Part shown: positions 1 through 6,765 of the stretch, piece by piece
Numbering within the stretch: the stretch's first letter is position 1
How the letters are laid out: every line of letters begins with the position of its first letter
Assembly: GCA_963631545.1 (NCBI GenBank)
Contig: CAVGRN010000030.1
Coordinates: 1-24,401 of the forward strand
Length of the DNA stretch: 24,401 nt
Direction: 5' to 3'
Origin: UBA1181 sp963631545
GTDB lineage: Bacteria; Bacteroidota; Bacteroidia; Bacteroidales; Paludibacteraceae
Notes under the pieces: generated by a model
The model's input: the letters and a program-made list of their open reading frames with translations, nothing else
Databases searched by the model: none
Told to the model about the DNA's origin: nothing
Position numbers and translations under genes: made by a program

Positions 1-57
1 TCGCCGATTCATTTGAATTGAGTCGCCGATTCGTTTGAATTGAGTCGCCGATTCGTT
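1..57. repeat. 22-bp tandem repeat at window edge
   Basis: Two full 22-bp units (1-22 and 23-44) and a partial third (45 to about 57) follow each other head to tail. Each unit begins TCGCCGATTC and ends TTTGAATTGAG. The first two units differ at one base (A or G at unit position 11). Each contains a small dyad, ATTC-(A/G)TT-TGAAT. The array is cut by the window start, so the true copy number is unknown. There are no spacers, so it is not CRISPR. Function unknown. Confidence 0.85.
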
Positions 58-190
58 TTTTGTGTATTCAGCATACAATGCGGCGAGGCAGGAATATCCA
101 GAACGCATGTGTTGTTTTTTGTGGATGGAGGTGTCCGCATAGTTAGAAAGCGAGTTCAGGACATTGCCGTTATATGGAACGCCTCTGTGA

Positions 191-240
191 TTATTTTTGG
201 CTGTAAGGGTGCAAATTTGTATCGAAATAGCCAAAAATAA
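191..240. repeat. Perfect 12-bp inverted repeat, 26-nt loop
   Basis: TTATTTTTGGCT at 191-202 is matched exactly by AGCCAAAAATAA at 229-240, with 26 nt between. The arms are AT-rich at their outer ends and GC-rich inside. There is no T-run after either arm, so it does not look like a simple intrinsic terminator. It could be a cruciform, a protein-binding dyad or the ends of a small element. Confidence 0.7.
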
Positions 241-368
241 ATGCGTGAATCGCTTGGGAAAATCAATCGCAGAGCAAGTCGTGGAGTGTTATGTTCTTTA
301 TATTGAGCGAGTTGTAGTAGCCGTTCTGTTGTGGGTGTATTCTTTTTGAATAGGTATGGAACAACAAG

Positions 369-412
369 AACGGCGATAGGAATACTCTCCCTATCGCCGT
401 TTCTTTGTTTTA
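369..412. terminator. Hairpin terminator downstream of bactofilin
   Basis: AACGGCGATAGG (369-380) pairs perfectly with CCTATCGCCGTT (390-401) around a 9-nt loop. On the plus strand it is followed by a T-rich run; on the minus strand by CTTGTTGTT. It lies about 60 nt past the bactofilin stop codon, so it most likely ends the pheS-bactofilin transcript. It may work in both directions. Confidence 0.7.
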
Positions 413-460
413 TTATCGCATACGCTTGTCTGCCATTATTATAGGCTGACGGTGTTTGGC

Positions 461-820
461 TCACTCTTTTTTGCTTTGCGGTGTTGATTTGCTCATATCG
501 CAAGTGCCGGAGAAAATGGCTTGAGGCTCGATGGAGAGTACTTTTGTGTCGATGTCTCCCTCCACCTTGGCTGTGGATTTCAGCGTGAGTGTGTCTGCAA
601 TGTGCAGTGTGCCTTTCACATATCCTAAGATCTCGGCGTTGGCGCAGGTGAGTGTGCCGATCATGACACCTTTGGTGCCGATGATCATTTTGCCCTTGCA
701 CTCGACGGTGCCTTCGATGGTTCCGTCCAACCGGAAATCCGTTTCTGCGTATATGTCTCCCGTTACTTTCGTCCCGAAAGCCAACGTGTTATGCTCGTTG
801 CCGACAACATCCTTTGCCAT
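461..820 (-). CDS. Bactofilin (polymer-forming cytoskeletal protein)
   Basis: This 119-residue protein belongs to the bactofilin/DUF583 family. These cytoskeletal proteins fold as a right-handed beta-helix and polymerise without a nucleotide, often on the inner face of the membrane, where they organise cell-wall enzymes or other local machinery. The core at about residues 12-105 shows the short repeating strands of the family, with glycine turns such as VTGDIYAE, GTIEGTVECKG and TAKVEGDI. Short flexible tails flank it, the C-terminal one basic and Ser/Lys-rich (KSTPQSKKE). Length is normal for a small bactofilin and the start is ATG. The gene begins 19 nt after the pheS stop on the same strand, so it is probably cotranscribed with pheS. 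No M23 peptidase or MreB gene lies beside it, so the sequence does not tell which process it serves. Confidence 0.9.
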   Translation of the reverse strand: MAKDVVGNEHNTLAFGTKVTGDIYAETDFRLDGTIEGTVECKGKMIIGTKGVMIGTLTCANAEILGYVKGTLHIADTLTLKSTAKVEGDIDTKVLSIEPQAIFSGTCDMSKSTPQSKKE

Positions 821-839
821 TTTTATTTCTTGTTATTGG

Positions 840-1859
840 TTAATAAGCTGATTTGAATTGGTTCAGGAATCGAATGTCATTCTCGGAGAACATTCTCAAA
901 TCCTTCACTTGGTATTTCAGGTTGGTGATTCGCTCGATTCCCATACCGAAAGCGTAGCCCGAGTAAACGCTGCTGTCTATTCCGCAGCTGTCCAACACGT
1001 TGGGGTCTACCATTCCGCAGCCTAAGATCTCCACCCAACCGGTGTTTTTGCAGAATGCGCATCCCTTGCCGCCGCAGAGGTTGCACGAGATGTCCATCTC
1101 TGCCGATGGCTCTGTGAATGGGAAGTAGGAAGGGCGGAGTCGAATCTCTGTCCCGTCGCCGAACATCTCTTTGGCGAAGTAGAGAAGTGCCTGCTTCAAG
1201 TCGGCAAACGACACGTTTTTGTCGATGTAGAGTCCCTCCACCTGGTGGAAGAAGCAGTGTGCGCGATAGGATATCGCCTCGTTTCTGTATACACGGCCTG
1301 GGCATAACACGCGGATAGGCGGTTGCTGGGTGGTCATCACGCGGGTTTGCACGGACGATGTGTGCGTTCTCAGCAGCACGTCGGGGTCGCGGGTGATGAA
1401 GAACGTGTCTTGCATATCTCTTGCTGGATGCTCGGGTGGGAAGTTGAGGGCGGAGAATACGTGCCAATCGTCTTCCACCTCTGGACCCTCTGCCTCCACG
1501 AAACCGATTCTGCCGAAGATTTCGGCGATCTTGTTTTTCACGATAGACAATGGGTGGCGCGTGCCTAATTCAATTGGGTCTGGCGTGCGGGTGAGGTCGG
1601 TTGCGCTCTCTTGGCTCTGGCTCTCCTCAAAGGAACTTTTGAGTTCGTTGATTTTTTCTTGTGCGGTGTTTTTCAGTTCGTTGAGCATTTGCCCCACCTC
1701 TTTTTTCTGTTCGGCGGAGACGGATTTGAAATCGTTGAACAACGATGAAATTTCACCTTTCTTGCTTAAGTACTTTATTCTTAGTGCCTCAATCTCGTCT
1801 TTTGTGGCGACTTGCAGGCTCTTCACTTCGTCTAAAAGTTCTTTTATGCGATCTTTCAT
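840..1859 (-). CDS. pheS: Phenylalanine-tRNA ligase alpha subunit
   Basis: This 339-residue protein is the catalytic alpha chain of the (alpha-beta)2 cytoplasmic enzyme that charges tRNA-Phe using ATP. Residues 1-85 form the N-terminal coiled-coil that binds tRNA. The class II core follows: HPLSIVKNKI (102-111) opening motif 1, the motif 2 region RVYRNEAISYRAHCFFHQVEG (about 189-209), and motif 3 GYAFGMGIERI (301-311). A four-Cys cluster (C259, C262, C267, C270, pattern Cx2Cx4Cx2C) sits between FTEPSAEMDIS and GWVEILG and looks like a small zinc knuckle; this insertion occurs in a subset of bacterial PheS. Length is normal. pheT is not adjacent, so the two subunits are encoded apart. The ATG is preceded by a purine-rich stretch (AAGAAAGGAAA) and a -7 promoter element. 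Confidence 0.97.
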   Translation of the reverse strand: MKDRIKELLDEVKSLQVATKDEIEALRIKYLSKKGEISSLFNDFKSVSAEQKKEVGQMLNELKNTAQEKINELKSSFEESQSQESATDLTRTPDPIELGTRHPLSIVKNKIAEIFGRIGFVEAEGPEVEDDWHVFSALNFPPEHPARDMQDTFFITRDPDVLLRTHTSSVQTRVMTTQQPPIRVLCPGRVYRNEAISYRAHCFFHQVEGLYIDKNVSFADLKQALLYFAKEMFGDGTEIRLRPSYFPFTEPSAEMDISCNLCGGKGCAFCKNTGWVEILGCGMVDPNVLDSCGIDSSVYSGYAFGMGIERITNLKYQVKDLRMFSENDIRFLNQFKSAY

Positions 1860-1883
1860 TTTCCTTTCTTCCTTTTACAATCG

Positions 1884-1891
1884 CAAATGTA
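1884..1891 (-). promoter_or_regulatory. Bacteroidota -7 element upstream of pheS
   Basis: Read on the minus strand, 1891-1884 is TACATTTG, an exact match to TAnnTTTG. It ends 24 nt before the pheS ATG, leaving room for a leader of about 18 nt with a purine-rich ribosome-binding stretch. I see no clear -33 TTTG at the usual spacing. Confidence 0.6.
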
Positions 1892-1983
1892 CTAATTTTT
1901 TCGTTTAAGCGTTTGATTTGGTTGAATTTGACGCGCTTTTTTTGCTGTTTTGTGTATATTTATGGGGTTGAAATGTTTATTCT

Positions 1984-3087
1984 ATGGAGAAGAACAAAAT
2001 ATTTCGGAGTGCGTGGGGGGCGGAGGTTTTGTTTTGGCTCGCCGTTTTCGTGTTGCTTACGATTAGCAATGCGGCGTTCGATCTCGTCCTTTCGGTGGAG
2101 CAGTCTGCCTTCCTGACGTTGGGTATGCTTTCGGTTTCGCTCGTGTCGCATTTTTTGTTGCTGCCGCGCTTGTATGAGCGCACGCTGCTTTTGTTGGCGA
2201 GTTCTGTGGCGTTGGTGGCGCTGATGGCTTGGGGTTCGTCGTTTGCGTTGGATGCGTTGGAGTCGCATTATTTCGCTGCGGATGTGGCCGAACATTCGCC
2301 GTTGGACATTGTGCTGCCGTCGGAGGAGAAGCGTTTTTTCGAGGAGGTGGATGCGCGAGGGGGCAGCCGCATATCGCTCACCTCGGGTTGGAAGGCCTTC
2401 ATATTATATATGTGCGCGTTCCTTTTCTCGCTGATTATGTTCTACCGCCGCCGCACGAAGGAGATTGAGGAGCAGCGTTCTCTGCTGTTGCAGGAGAAGG
2501 TGCGTATGGAGTTGAATTTCCTCCGGTCGCAGATCAACCCTCATTTCCTTTTCAATGCGCTCAACAATATCTATTCGATGATCTACACGGGCGACGCACA
2601 TGCCGCCGATTGCGTGCTGACGCTTTCGGAGATGCTCCGCTATGTTACGTACGAGTCGAAAGAAGACAGGATACCGCTCTCTGGCGAGATTTCTTATCTT
2701 GAGAATTATATTGGTTTCCAGCGGTTTAGTTTTGAAGATAATATAGACGTCTCGTTCGAAAAGCAGGTGGAGGACGACCAGATACAGATCGCACCGATGC
2801 TGCTGCAACCCTTCGTGGAGAATGCTTTCAAGCACAGCGGAATAGGGCAGAAGCCGGGTGCGTTCATCCACATCCGGTTGGTGGCGAACCATGAGCGGTT
2901 GGTGTTTGACATCGAAAATTCTTTGAAAACGAAATCCGCGGATGCGAAGCAGAAGTGCGGAATCGGCGTGCAGAATGTGCGCAAAAGGCTTGATTTGTTG
3001 TATTCAAACCGTTTTTCGTTGAATTTAACGGAAGATTCTGCGGTCTATAAATTAAATTTAGCAATCGAATTGGGAGATAAAGGATAG
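1984..3087 (+). CDS. LytS/YehU-type sensor histidine kinase
   Basis: This 367-residue inner-membrane kinase is of the His_kinase (PF06580) class that pairs with LytTR regulators. The N-terminal part has about four hydrophobic segments (roughly residues 12-30, 41-60, 65-85 and 137-154), with a stretch of about 50 residues between the third and fourth probably exposed outside. A short coiled-coil (157-178) leads to the H-box QINPHFLFNALN, with H187 the predicted phospho-acceptor. The ATP-binding domain shows the N-box LLQPFVENAFKHS (N280) and the G-box GIGVQNVRKRLDLLY (326-340). No known ligand domain is visible, so the signal is unknown. The start is ATG and length is normal. The partner regulator gene begins 40 nt downstream on the same strand. 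The gene is divergent from pheS across 124 nt. Confidence 0.93.
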   Translation: MEKNKIFRSAWGAEVLFWLAVFVLLTISNAAFDLVLSVEQSAFLTLGMLSVSLVSHFLLLPRLYERTLLLLASSVALVALMAWGSSFALDALESHYFAADVAEHSPLDIVLPSEEKRFFEEVDARGGSRISLTSGWKAFILYMCAFLFSLIMFYRRRTKEIEEQRSLLLQEKVRMELNFLRSQINPHFLFNALNNIYSMIYTGDAHAADCVLTLSEMLRYVTYESKEDRIPLSGEISYLENYIGFQRFSFEDNIDVSFEKQVEDDQIQIAPMLLQPFVENAFKHSGIGQKPGAFIHIRLVANHERLVFDIENSLKTKSADAKQKCGIGVQNVRKRLDLLYSNRFSLNLTEDSAVYKLNLAIELGDKG

Positions 3088-3127
3088 TTGCGGTTGCGAC
3101 TTAAATAAATAACGAATCTGATATTCT

Positions 3128-3847
3128 ATGGAAAACGAATTGATACGCTTAATCATCGTCGACGATGAGTTTCCGGCGCGCAAGCTGCTGTCGGAGTATG
3201 TGGCGAAGCTGCCTAATTTGAAGTTGGTGGGGGTCTGCGAGGATGCCGTGCAGGCAATGGAGTTGTTGCAGAAGGAGGAGGTTGACCTGATTCTGACGGA
3301 CATACAAATGCCAGACCTCTCGGGACTGGACTTCTTCCGCTCGTTGAAAGATAAACCGTTGGTGATTTTCACCACTGCCTACAAGGAGTATGCCTTGGAT
3401 AGTTACGAGCTTGAAGCGGTAGACTATCTGCTGAAGCCGATTCCCTTCCCACGTTTCGTGCAGGCCATCAACAAGGTTACGGAGCGTTTGAGTTTGCGCC
3501 GCCAGGCGTCGTCGCAGGAGGCGTCAAAGACCGAGCGCAAGGATTATTTTATGGTCAAGGCCGATTATAAACTCTACCGCGTGGACTTCGCCAGCATCAT
3601 TTATATCGAGGGGCAGAGCGAGTATGTTACGTTCCACTTGAAAGAGAAGAAGCGTATCACCGCCTACTATTCGTTGAAAAAGTTGGAGGAGGAGCTTCCG
3701 ACGGACAAGTTCGTCAGAATCCACAAGTCCTACATTGTTTCCATTGCCAACATCGAGGCGGTGGAGGGTAATATGGTGCTGATTGCAGGCCAACGGCTTT
3801 CCATCGGCAAAAACTACAAGGAACTGCTGTTGGAGCGGTTGGGATAG
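3128..3847 (+). CDS. LytTR-family response regulator
   Basis: This 239-residue regulator of the LytR/AlgR type should be phosphorylated by the upstream kinase and bind DNA. Residues 4-120 form the receiver: acidic pocket VDDE (11-14), phospho-acceptor D58 in ILTDIQMPDLSG, the switch Thr in FTTAY, and the conserved Lys in LLKPIPF (K103). A linker of about 20 residues, rich in Ser and Gln, leads to the LytTR DNA-binding domain (about 145-238), recognisable by IIYIEGQSEYVTFHL, the KKLEEELP segment and FVRIHKSYIVSIANIEAVEG. LytTR proteins bind direct repeats with an all-beta fold rather than a helix-turn-helix. All key residues are present. Targets cannot be told from the window, though such regulators often act on their own or nearby genes. 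Confidence 0.94.
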   Translation: MENELIRLIIVDDEFPARKLLSEYVAKLPNLKLVGVCEDAVQAMELLQKEEVDLILTDIQMPDLSGLDFFRSLKDKPLVIFTTAYKEYALDSYELEAVDYLLKPIPFPRFVQAINKVTERLSLRRQASSQEASKTERKDYFMVKADYKLYRVDFASIIYIEGQSEYVTFHLKEKKRITAYYSLKKLEEELPTDKFVRIHKSYIVSIANIEAVEGNMVLIAGQRLSIGKNYKELLLERLG

Positions 3848-3878
3848 TCCTCGTGGGACTTTTGGCTCCCAAAGAAAT

Positions 3879-3913
3879 CGGTCTTTTGCTTTTTGCTAAT
3901 GACCGTTTTTTTT
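3879..3913 (+). terminator. Terminator after the LytTR regulator
   Basis: CGGTC at 3879-3883 can pair with GACCG at 3901-3905 across a 17-nt loop, followed directly by eight T residues (3906-3913). The stem is short, so it is a weaker terminator than the one facing it, but position and T-run fit the end of the two-component transcript. GCTAATGACCGTTT within it recurs exactly at 4039-4052. Confidence 0.5.
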
Positions 3914-4034
3914 GAAACGAGTTTGACACGCTCGCCGTCATTACCGGCCAAGATGTTCTGCATGCAGCAGATCCATATAGTTATCATGGATACTGATATG
4001 CGGCAACATCTGTATTAAAAAAACGGTCGTTAGC
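3895..4034. repeat. 18-bp inverted repeats enclosing a nested hairpin
   Basis: GCTAATGACCGTTTTTTT (3895-3912) is matched in inverse orientation by AAAAAAACGGTCGTTAGC (4017-4034) at 17 of 18 positions, the exception being a G-T wobble. Between them a second structure is nested: AGATGTT (3951-3957) with AACATCT (4005-4011), GCAT (3960-3963) with ATGC (3998-4001), CAG (3968-3970) with CTG (3993-3995), and ATCCAT (3971-3976) with ATGGAT (3986-3991). GTCATTA at 3937-3943 can also pair with TAATGAC at 3897-3903. No open reading frame is apparent inside. Confidence 0.6.
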
Positions 4035-4052
4035 AAGAGCTAATGACCGTTT
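4015..4052 (-). terminator. Strong intrinsic terminator after batE
   Basis: Read on the minus strand, AAACGGTCATTAGC (4052-4039) pairs with GCTAACGACCGTTT (4034-4021) around the loop TCTT. The transcript continues into a run of seven T in all (4023-4017). A 14-bp stem with one wobble pair and a T-run, 19 nt past the batE stop codon, is a textbook intrinsic terminator for the bat operon. Confidence 0.85.
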
Positions 4053-4070
4053 CCCTTTTCCAAAAATAGA

Positions 4071-4835
4071 CTAAATCACTTCAATGTCTTTTTCTTGTAG
4101 CCACCCGACGTTGCCGTCCGTCATCTGTATTTCCACCCAACCGTTGAGGCGGCTTTTCACTTTTACTTTCGTGCCTTCGTGTAGCAAAAACAGGTCTGTC
4201 CCGCCCACGTCGGGCGTGCTTTTCCCTGTTACGGAAGGGGTGAAGATAATGGCGTAGTCGTGAGAGAGCTGCTCCGCTTTTTGGCGTTGCGCATAAACGA
4301 ACGACACCGCACAGACAAAAAACAACGCAATGCTTGCGAAGAACGCCGTTTTCCGCAAGGCGATGGCCTTCCCGAAGAAGTAGAAGGCGACACCTGTCAG
4401 CAACAGAATGAAGCAGACGATGGATATTGCCGCCCACCCGTTGGAGGTGAATATTCCTTGAAGCGACTTGTTCCACTCGCTGAGGAAGAAACGGTCTATC
4501 TCGTCAATCTTATCTGTGGTTTGCTGCCGAGCCATCTCAAGATTGAACTGGATGTCCTCGTTGTTGGGTGCGAGTTTCAGCGCGCGCTCGTAGTAGAGGA
4601 TGGCTGGTGCAATTTCGCCTAATTTATACTTGGCATTTCCCATATTGTAGTATAGGTCGGCAGAGAAGCCCTCTTCTTGCAGCACTGCCTGATAGAGGCT
4701 GTCTGCTTGCTGGTACTTTTCTTCGGAGTAGAGCCGGTTGGCCTCTCCCATCCGTTTGGAGTCTGCTGGGTAGACATTCAGCGCGAGGCCGAATATCATT
4801 GTCGCCATAATGGCTATGTATTTCTTTGCGTTCAT
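4071..4835 (-). CDS. batE: BatE, TPR-SH3 membrane protein
   Basis: This 254-residue protein ends the Bat operon. It has a signal or membrane anchor (residues 1-23), TPR-like helices (about 27-105, including ADLYYNMGNAKYKLGEIAPAILYYERALKLAP), two transmembrane segments (about 132-155 and 163-181) and a bacterial SH3 domain at the C-terminus (about 193-254, with HEGTKVKVKSRLNGWVEIQMTDGNVGWL). The TPR part probably lies in the periplasm and binds protein partners, and SH3b domains often contact the wall. I chose the ATG at 4835: a longer frame begins at 4862 but with TTG, overlapping batD by 23 nt and adding only a basic stretch. From the ATG the gap to batD is 4 nt. The biochemical role of BatE is not established; the operon was named for aerotolerance in Bacteroides fragilis. 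Confidence 0.9.
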   Translation of the reverse strand: MNAKKYIAIMATMIFGLALNVYPADSKRMGEANRLYSEEKYQQADSLYQAVLQEEGFSADLYYNMGNAKYKLGEIAPAILYYERALKLAPNNEDIQFNLEMARQQTTDKIDEIDRFFLSEWNKSLQGIFTSNGWAAISIVCFILLLTGVAFYFFGKAIALRKTAFFASIALFFVCAVSFVYAQRQKAEQLSHDYAIIFTPSVTGKSTPDVGGTDLFLLHEGTKVKVKSRLNGWVEIQMTDGNVGWLQEKDIEVI

Positions 4836-4839
4836 CTCT

Positions 4840-6687
4840 TTACTTTTTGATTTGTTCTTCAAGTGTGCTGATGAGTTCGATGGATTTCTCGTATAATTCG
4901 TCCATTGCGGCGTGTCCGCCTGTTGGGGCGAACCGTGCGAACTCGCAGGTGTCTAACACGCTCATAAATTCGTTCACGATTTCTTCCGTTACTTGGCGTT
5001 CTGTGAGTTTCGTCGCGATATTGTCTTTGTTTAACTCTGCAACGGGGATGTTCAGCTTGTCGCTTGTGTAGCCCCATAGGGCTTTCAGCACTTCTTCGTA
5101 GAAAGCCTCAGACTCGTTGGCTTTCAGGTGTTGCTGTGCTTTCTTCATTCGCTTGGTAGCTAATTTGTTGGCGCGTTTGTTCTTGACGAGCGTCAGGTTG
5201 GCGTTCTCTTCTAATTGTTTTCTGTACAGGATGAAGAGTGTCGCGAATAGGCAGAGTGGGATGATGTACCAAAGGTAGAACGCCGTGGTGCCGAAGAATG
5301 GCGTTTGCGCCGCACCTAAGGATGTGTCCTGGGTGTGGATGAAACGGATGTCTTTGCCTAAGAAGCGTACGTCCTCTTTGTTGTTGTAGTTGGCAACGAC
5401 GGTTGCATTGTCTCCGCCCGTCCCTTCGCCTTTCTCAACGGTGATGGTGTAGGCGTTGGTTTTGAGCGTGTTGTAACGCTTTGTCTTGGGGTCGAAGTAG
5501 GAAAACTCCTCCGATGGAATCTCGTAGGTTCCTGCATAGCGTGGGATGGCGAGGTATTCTATTTCTTTACTGCCCGTTACGCCCGATTTTGTGGCGTTCA
5601 CCTTGGTGTTCACCTTAGGGTCGTACAACTCGAAGTCGTTCGGGAATGTGATTTCTGGCTCTTTCACATACTTGATGTTTCCCGAGCCAGAGATCTTCAC
5701 CTTCAAGTTGAGTGGTTCGTTTGTTTTGATTTGCTCGGAGTTGACAGACGACTCCATTTTGAACGAACCCACCGCACCCGAGAAACTCTCTGGTTTACCT
5801 TGTGTGGGCAACGGCTTGATTTCCAACTTAGTGCCTTTGATTGTGAGGTCTTTCTTCACATCTTGGGTAGCCCCGAAGAAGTCGTCCATATCCCAAAAAC
5901 TACGAGAGCGGTTGGCACGGCGAATCTGCACCTGGGCTACGATGGTAACCTTTCCGTTTTCAATTTCAATGGTGCCGGGTTTCTGTGGGAAGAGAATGGC
6001 TTTCTTGATGATGTAGGTGTAGTAACGCTGTCCGTTGTATGTCTCGATGCCAGCGTCGCGCTCATCGTCTTTCAAATCAATTTCTTGGGTGATAAATCCT
6101 TTGTACTCGGGAAGTTTGATGTTGTCAAACCCGCGTACGTTGCCTTTGTGGTAGAGTTTGATGGTGGTGAAGATCTGCTCCTGCTCGTAGGCGCTTTTCT
6201 TGTCGTATTGTGCCACGCAGAACACATCAGTGTCCGACACGCCCGTGGTGCTGCCTTGCTCTTGCCTGCTGTTGTTGCCGCTGCTTTGTTGTGCGGCAGA
6301 TTGCGAGACAACCTTGATTGTCAGAGCATTAGACATAATTGTCTTGCCGTTTTGAGTGAACTTGGCAGGCGAAATGGTGAAAGTTCCCTCCTTGTTTGGG
6401 GTGAGGACGTAGGTGTATGCCACGTTTTCAGTGGTGCTCATCTTTCCGTTTATGATGGAGACTTGTTTGCCGGAGCTTACGCTCGGACCCATCAGGATGG
6501 AGAAATTGCTCAGGTCTGGAGCCTGGAAGTCGTTGGGTTTTGCGTTTTTGATGTTGAACTCTATCCTGAACTGCTGGCCCATTGCCACCACGTTGGGTGC
6601 GCTCGCCTTGAATGTTATCTCGCCGTCGGCAAATGCCTGGAGGCAGGTGAACACAAGCGTCAGGAACAATAATGTTATCTTCTTCAT
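4840..6687 (-). CDS. batD: BatD, oxygen-tolerance family membrane protein
   Basis: This 615-residue protein is of the BatD (PF13584) family. It has a cleavable signal peptide (MKKITLLFLTLVFTCLQAFA, residues 1-20), then a long periplasmic part of several beta-sandwich domains starting with the family-typical ITFKASAPNVVAMGQQFRIEF. A Ser/Gln/Asn-rich linker (about 130-150) separates the first domain from the next. One transmembrane segment (about 467-488) is followed by a cytoplasmic helical tail of about 127 residues that ends the protein. BatD is thought to act at the membrane with the VWA proteins BatA and BatB, but no reaction is known. Its start is ATG, with a hairpin and a -7 promoter element in the 78-nt gap after batC, the largest gap inside the bat genes. 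Its last codons end 4 nt before the batE ATG. Confidence 0.93.
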   Translation of the reverse strand: MKKITLLFLTLVFTCLQAFADGEITFKASAPNVVAMGQQFRIEFNIKNAKPNDFQAPDLSNFSILMGPSVSSGKQVSIINGKMSTTENVAYTYVLTPNKEGTFTISPAKFTQNGKTIMSNALTIKVVSQSAAQQSSGNNSRQEQGSTTGVSDTDVFCVAQYDKKSAYEQEQIFTTIKLYHKGNVRGFDNIKLPEYKGFITQEIDLKDDERDAGIETYNGQRYYTYIIKKAILFPQKPGTIEIENGKVTIVAQVQIRRANRSRSFWDMDDFFGATQDVKKDLTIKGTKLEIKPLPTQGKPESFSGAVGSFKMESSVNSEQIKTNEPLNLKVKISGSGNIKYVKEPEITFPNDFELYDPKVNTKVNATKSGVTGSKEIEYLAIPRYAGTYEIPSEEFSYFDPKTKRYNTLKTNAYTITVEKGEGTGGDNATVVANYNNKEDVRFLGKDIRFIHTQDTSLGAAQTPFFGTTAFYLWYIIPLCLFATLFILYRKQLEENANLTLVKNKRANKLATKRMKKAQQHLKANESEAFYEEVLKALWGYTSDKLNIPVAELNKDNIATKLTERQVTEEIVNEFMSVLDTCEFARFAPTGGHAAMDELYEKSIELISTLEEQIKK

Positions 6688-6717
6688 CTTTGTCTATCAA
6701 TAATTCTATATGGGTTG

Positions 6718-6725
6718 CAAATTTA
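6718..6725 (-). promoter_or_regulatory. Internal -7 promoter element before batD
   Basis: On the minus strand 6725-6718 reads TAAATTTG, an exact match to TAnnTTTG. It ends 30 nt before the batD ATG, which would give a leader of about 24 nt, like that predicted for pheS. I do not see a clear -33 TTTG. It suggests separate transcription of batD-batE. Confidence 0.5.
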
Positions 6726-6740
6726 CAATAATCACGCGTA

Positions 6741-6763
6741 AGGAGAGGCTTCCGCCTGCTCCT
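6741..6763 (-). terminator. Hairpin between batC and batD
   Basis: AGGAG (6741-6745) with CTCCT (6759-6763) and GGC (6747-6749) with GCC (6754-6756) form a GC-rich hairpin with a small internal loop, starting 2 nt after the batC stop codon. It lacks a T-run on the minus strand, so it may act as a partial terminator, a processing site or a 3' end stabiliser rather than a full stop. Confidence 0.4.
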
Positions 6764-6765
6764 AT

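Larger units (their letters stand above)
58..460. other. Intergenic stretch without a supported gene
   Basis: I see no convincing coding region here. The plus-strand reading frame at 40-240 uses a TTG start inside the tandem repeat and resembles no known protein. The long minus-strand frame at 156-701 is rich in His, Arg and Gln and runs over the bactofilin gene in another frame, typical of a shadow. What the stretch does hold is a perfect 12-bp inverted repeat (191-240) and a strong hairpin (369-401). Confidence 0.6.

Noticed and set aside
1..57. CRISPR array
   Set aside because: The 22-bp units touch each other directly with no unique spacers, and no cas gene is present.
40..240. 66-residue plus-strand frame at the window start
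   Set aside because: It begins with TTG inside the tandem repeat, ends on the arm of an inverted repeat, and resembles no protein I know.
156..701. 181-residue minus-strand frame
   Set aside because: It overlaps the bactofilin gene in another frame, is unusually rich in His, Arg and Gln, and shows no domain or signal.
4836..4862. Longer batE reading frame starting at 4862
   Set aside because: The start codon is TTG, overlaps the end of batD and adds a charged stretch ahead of the signal segment; the ATG at 4835 is better.
5731..6672. 313-residue plus-strand frame opposite batD
   Set aside because: The batD frame has a signal peptide and family features; the opposite frame has none and is a shadow.
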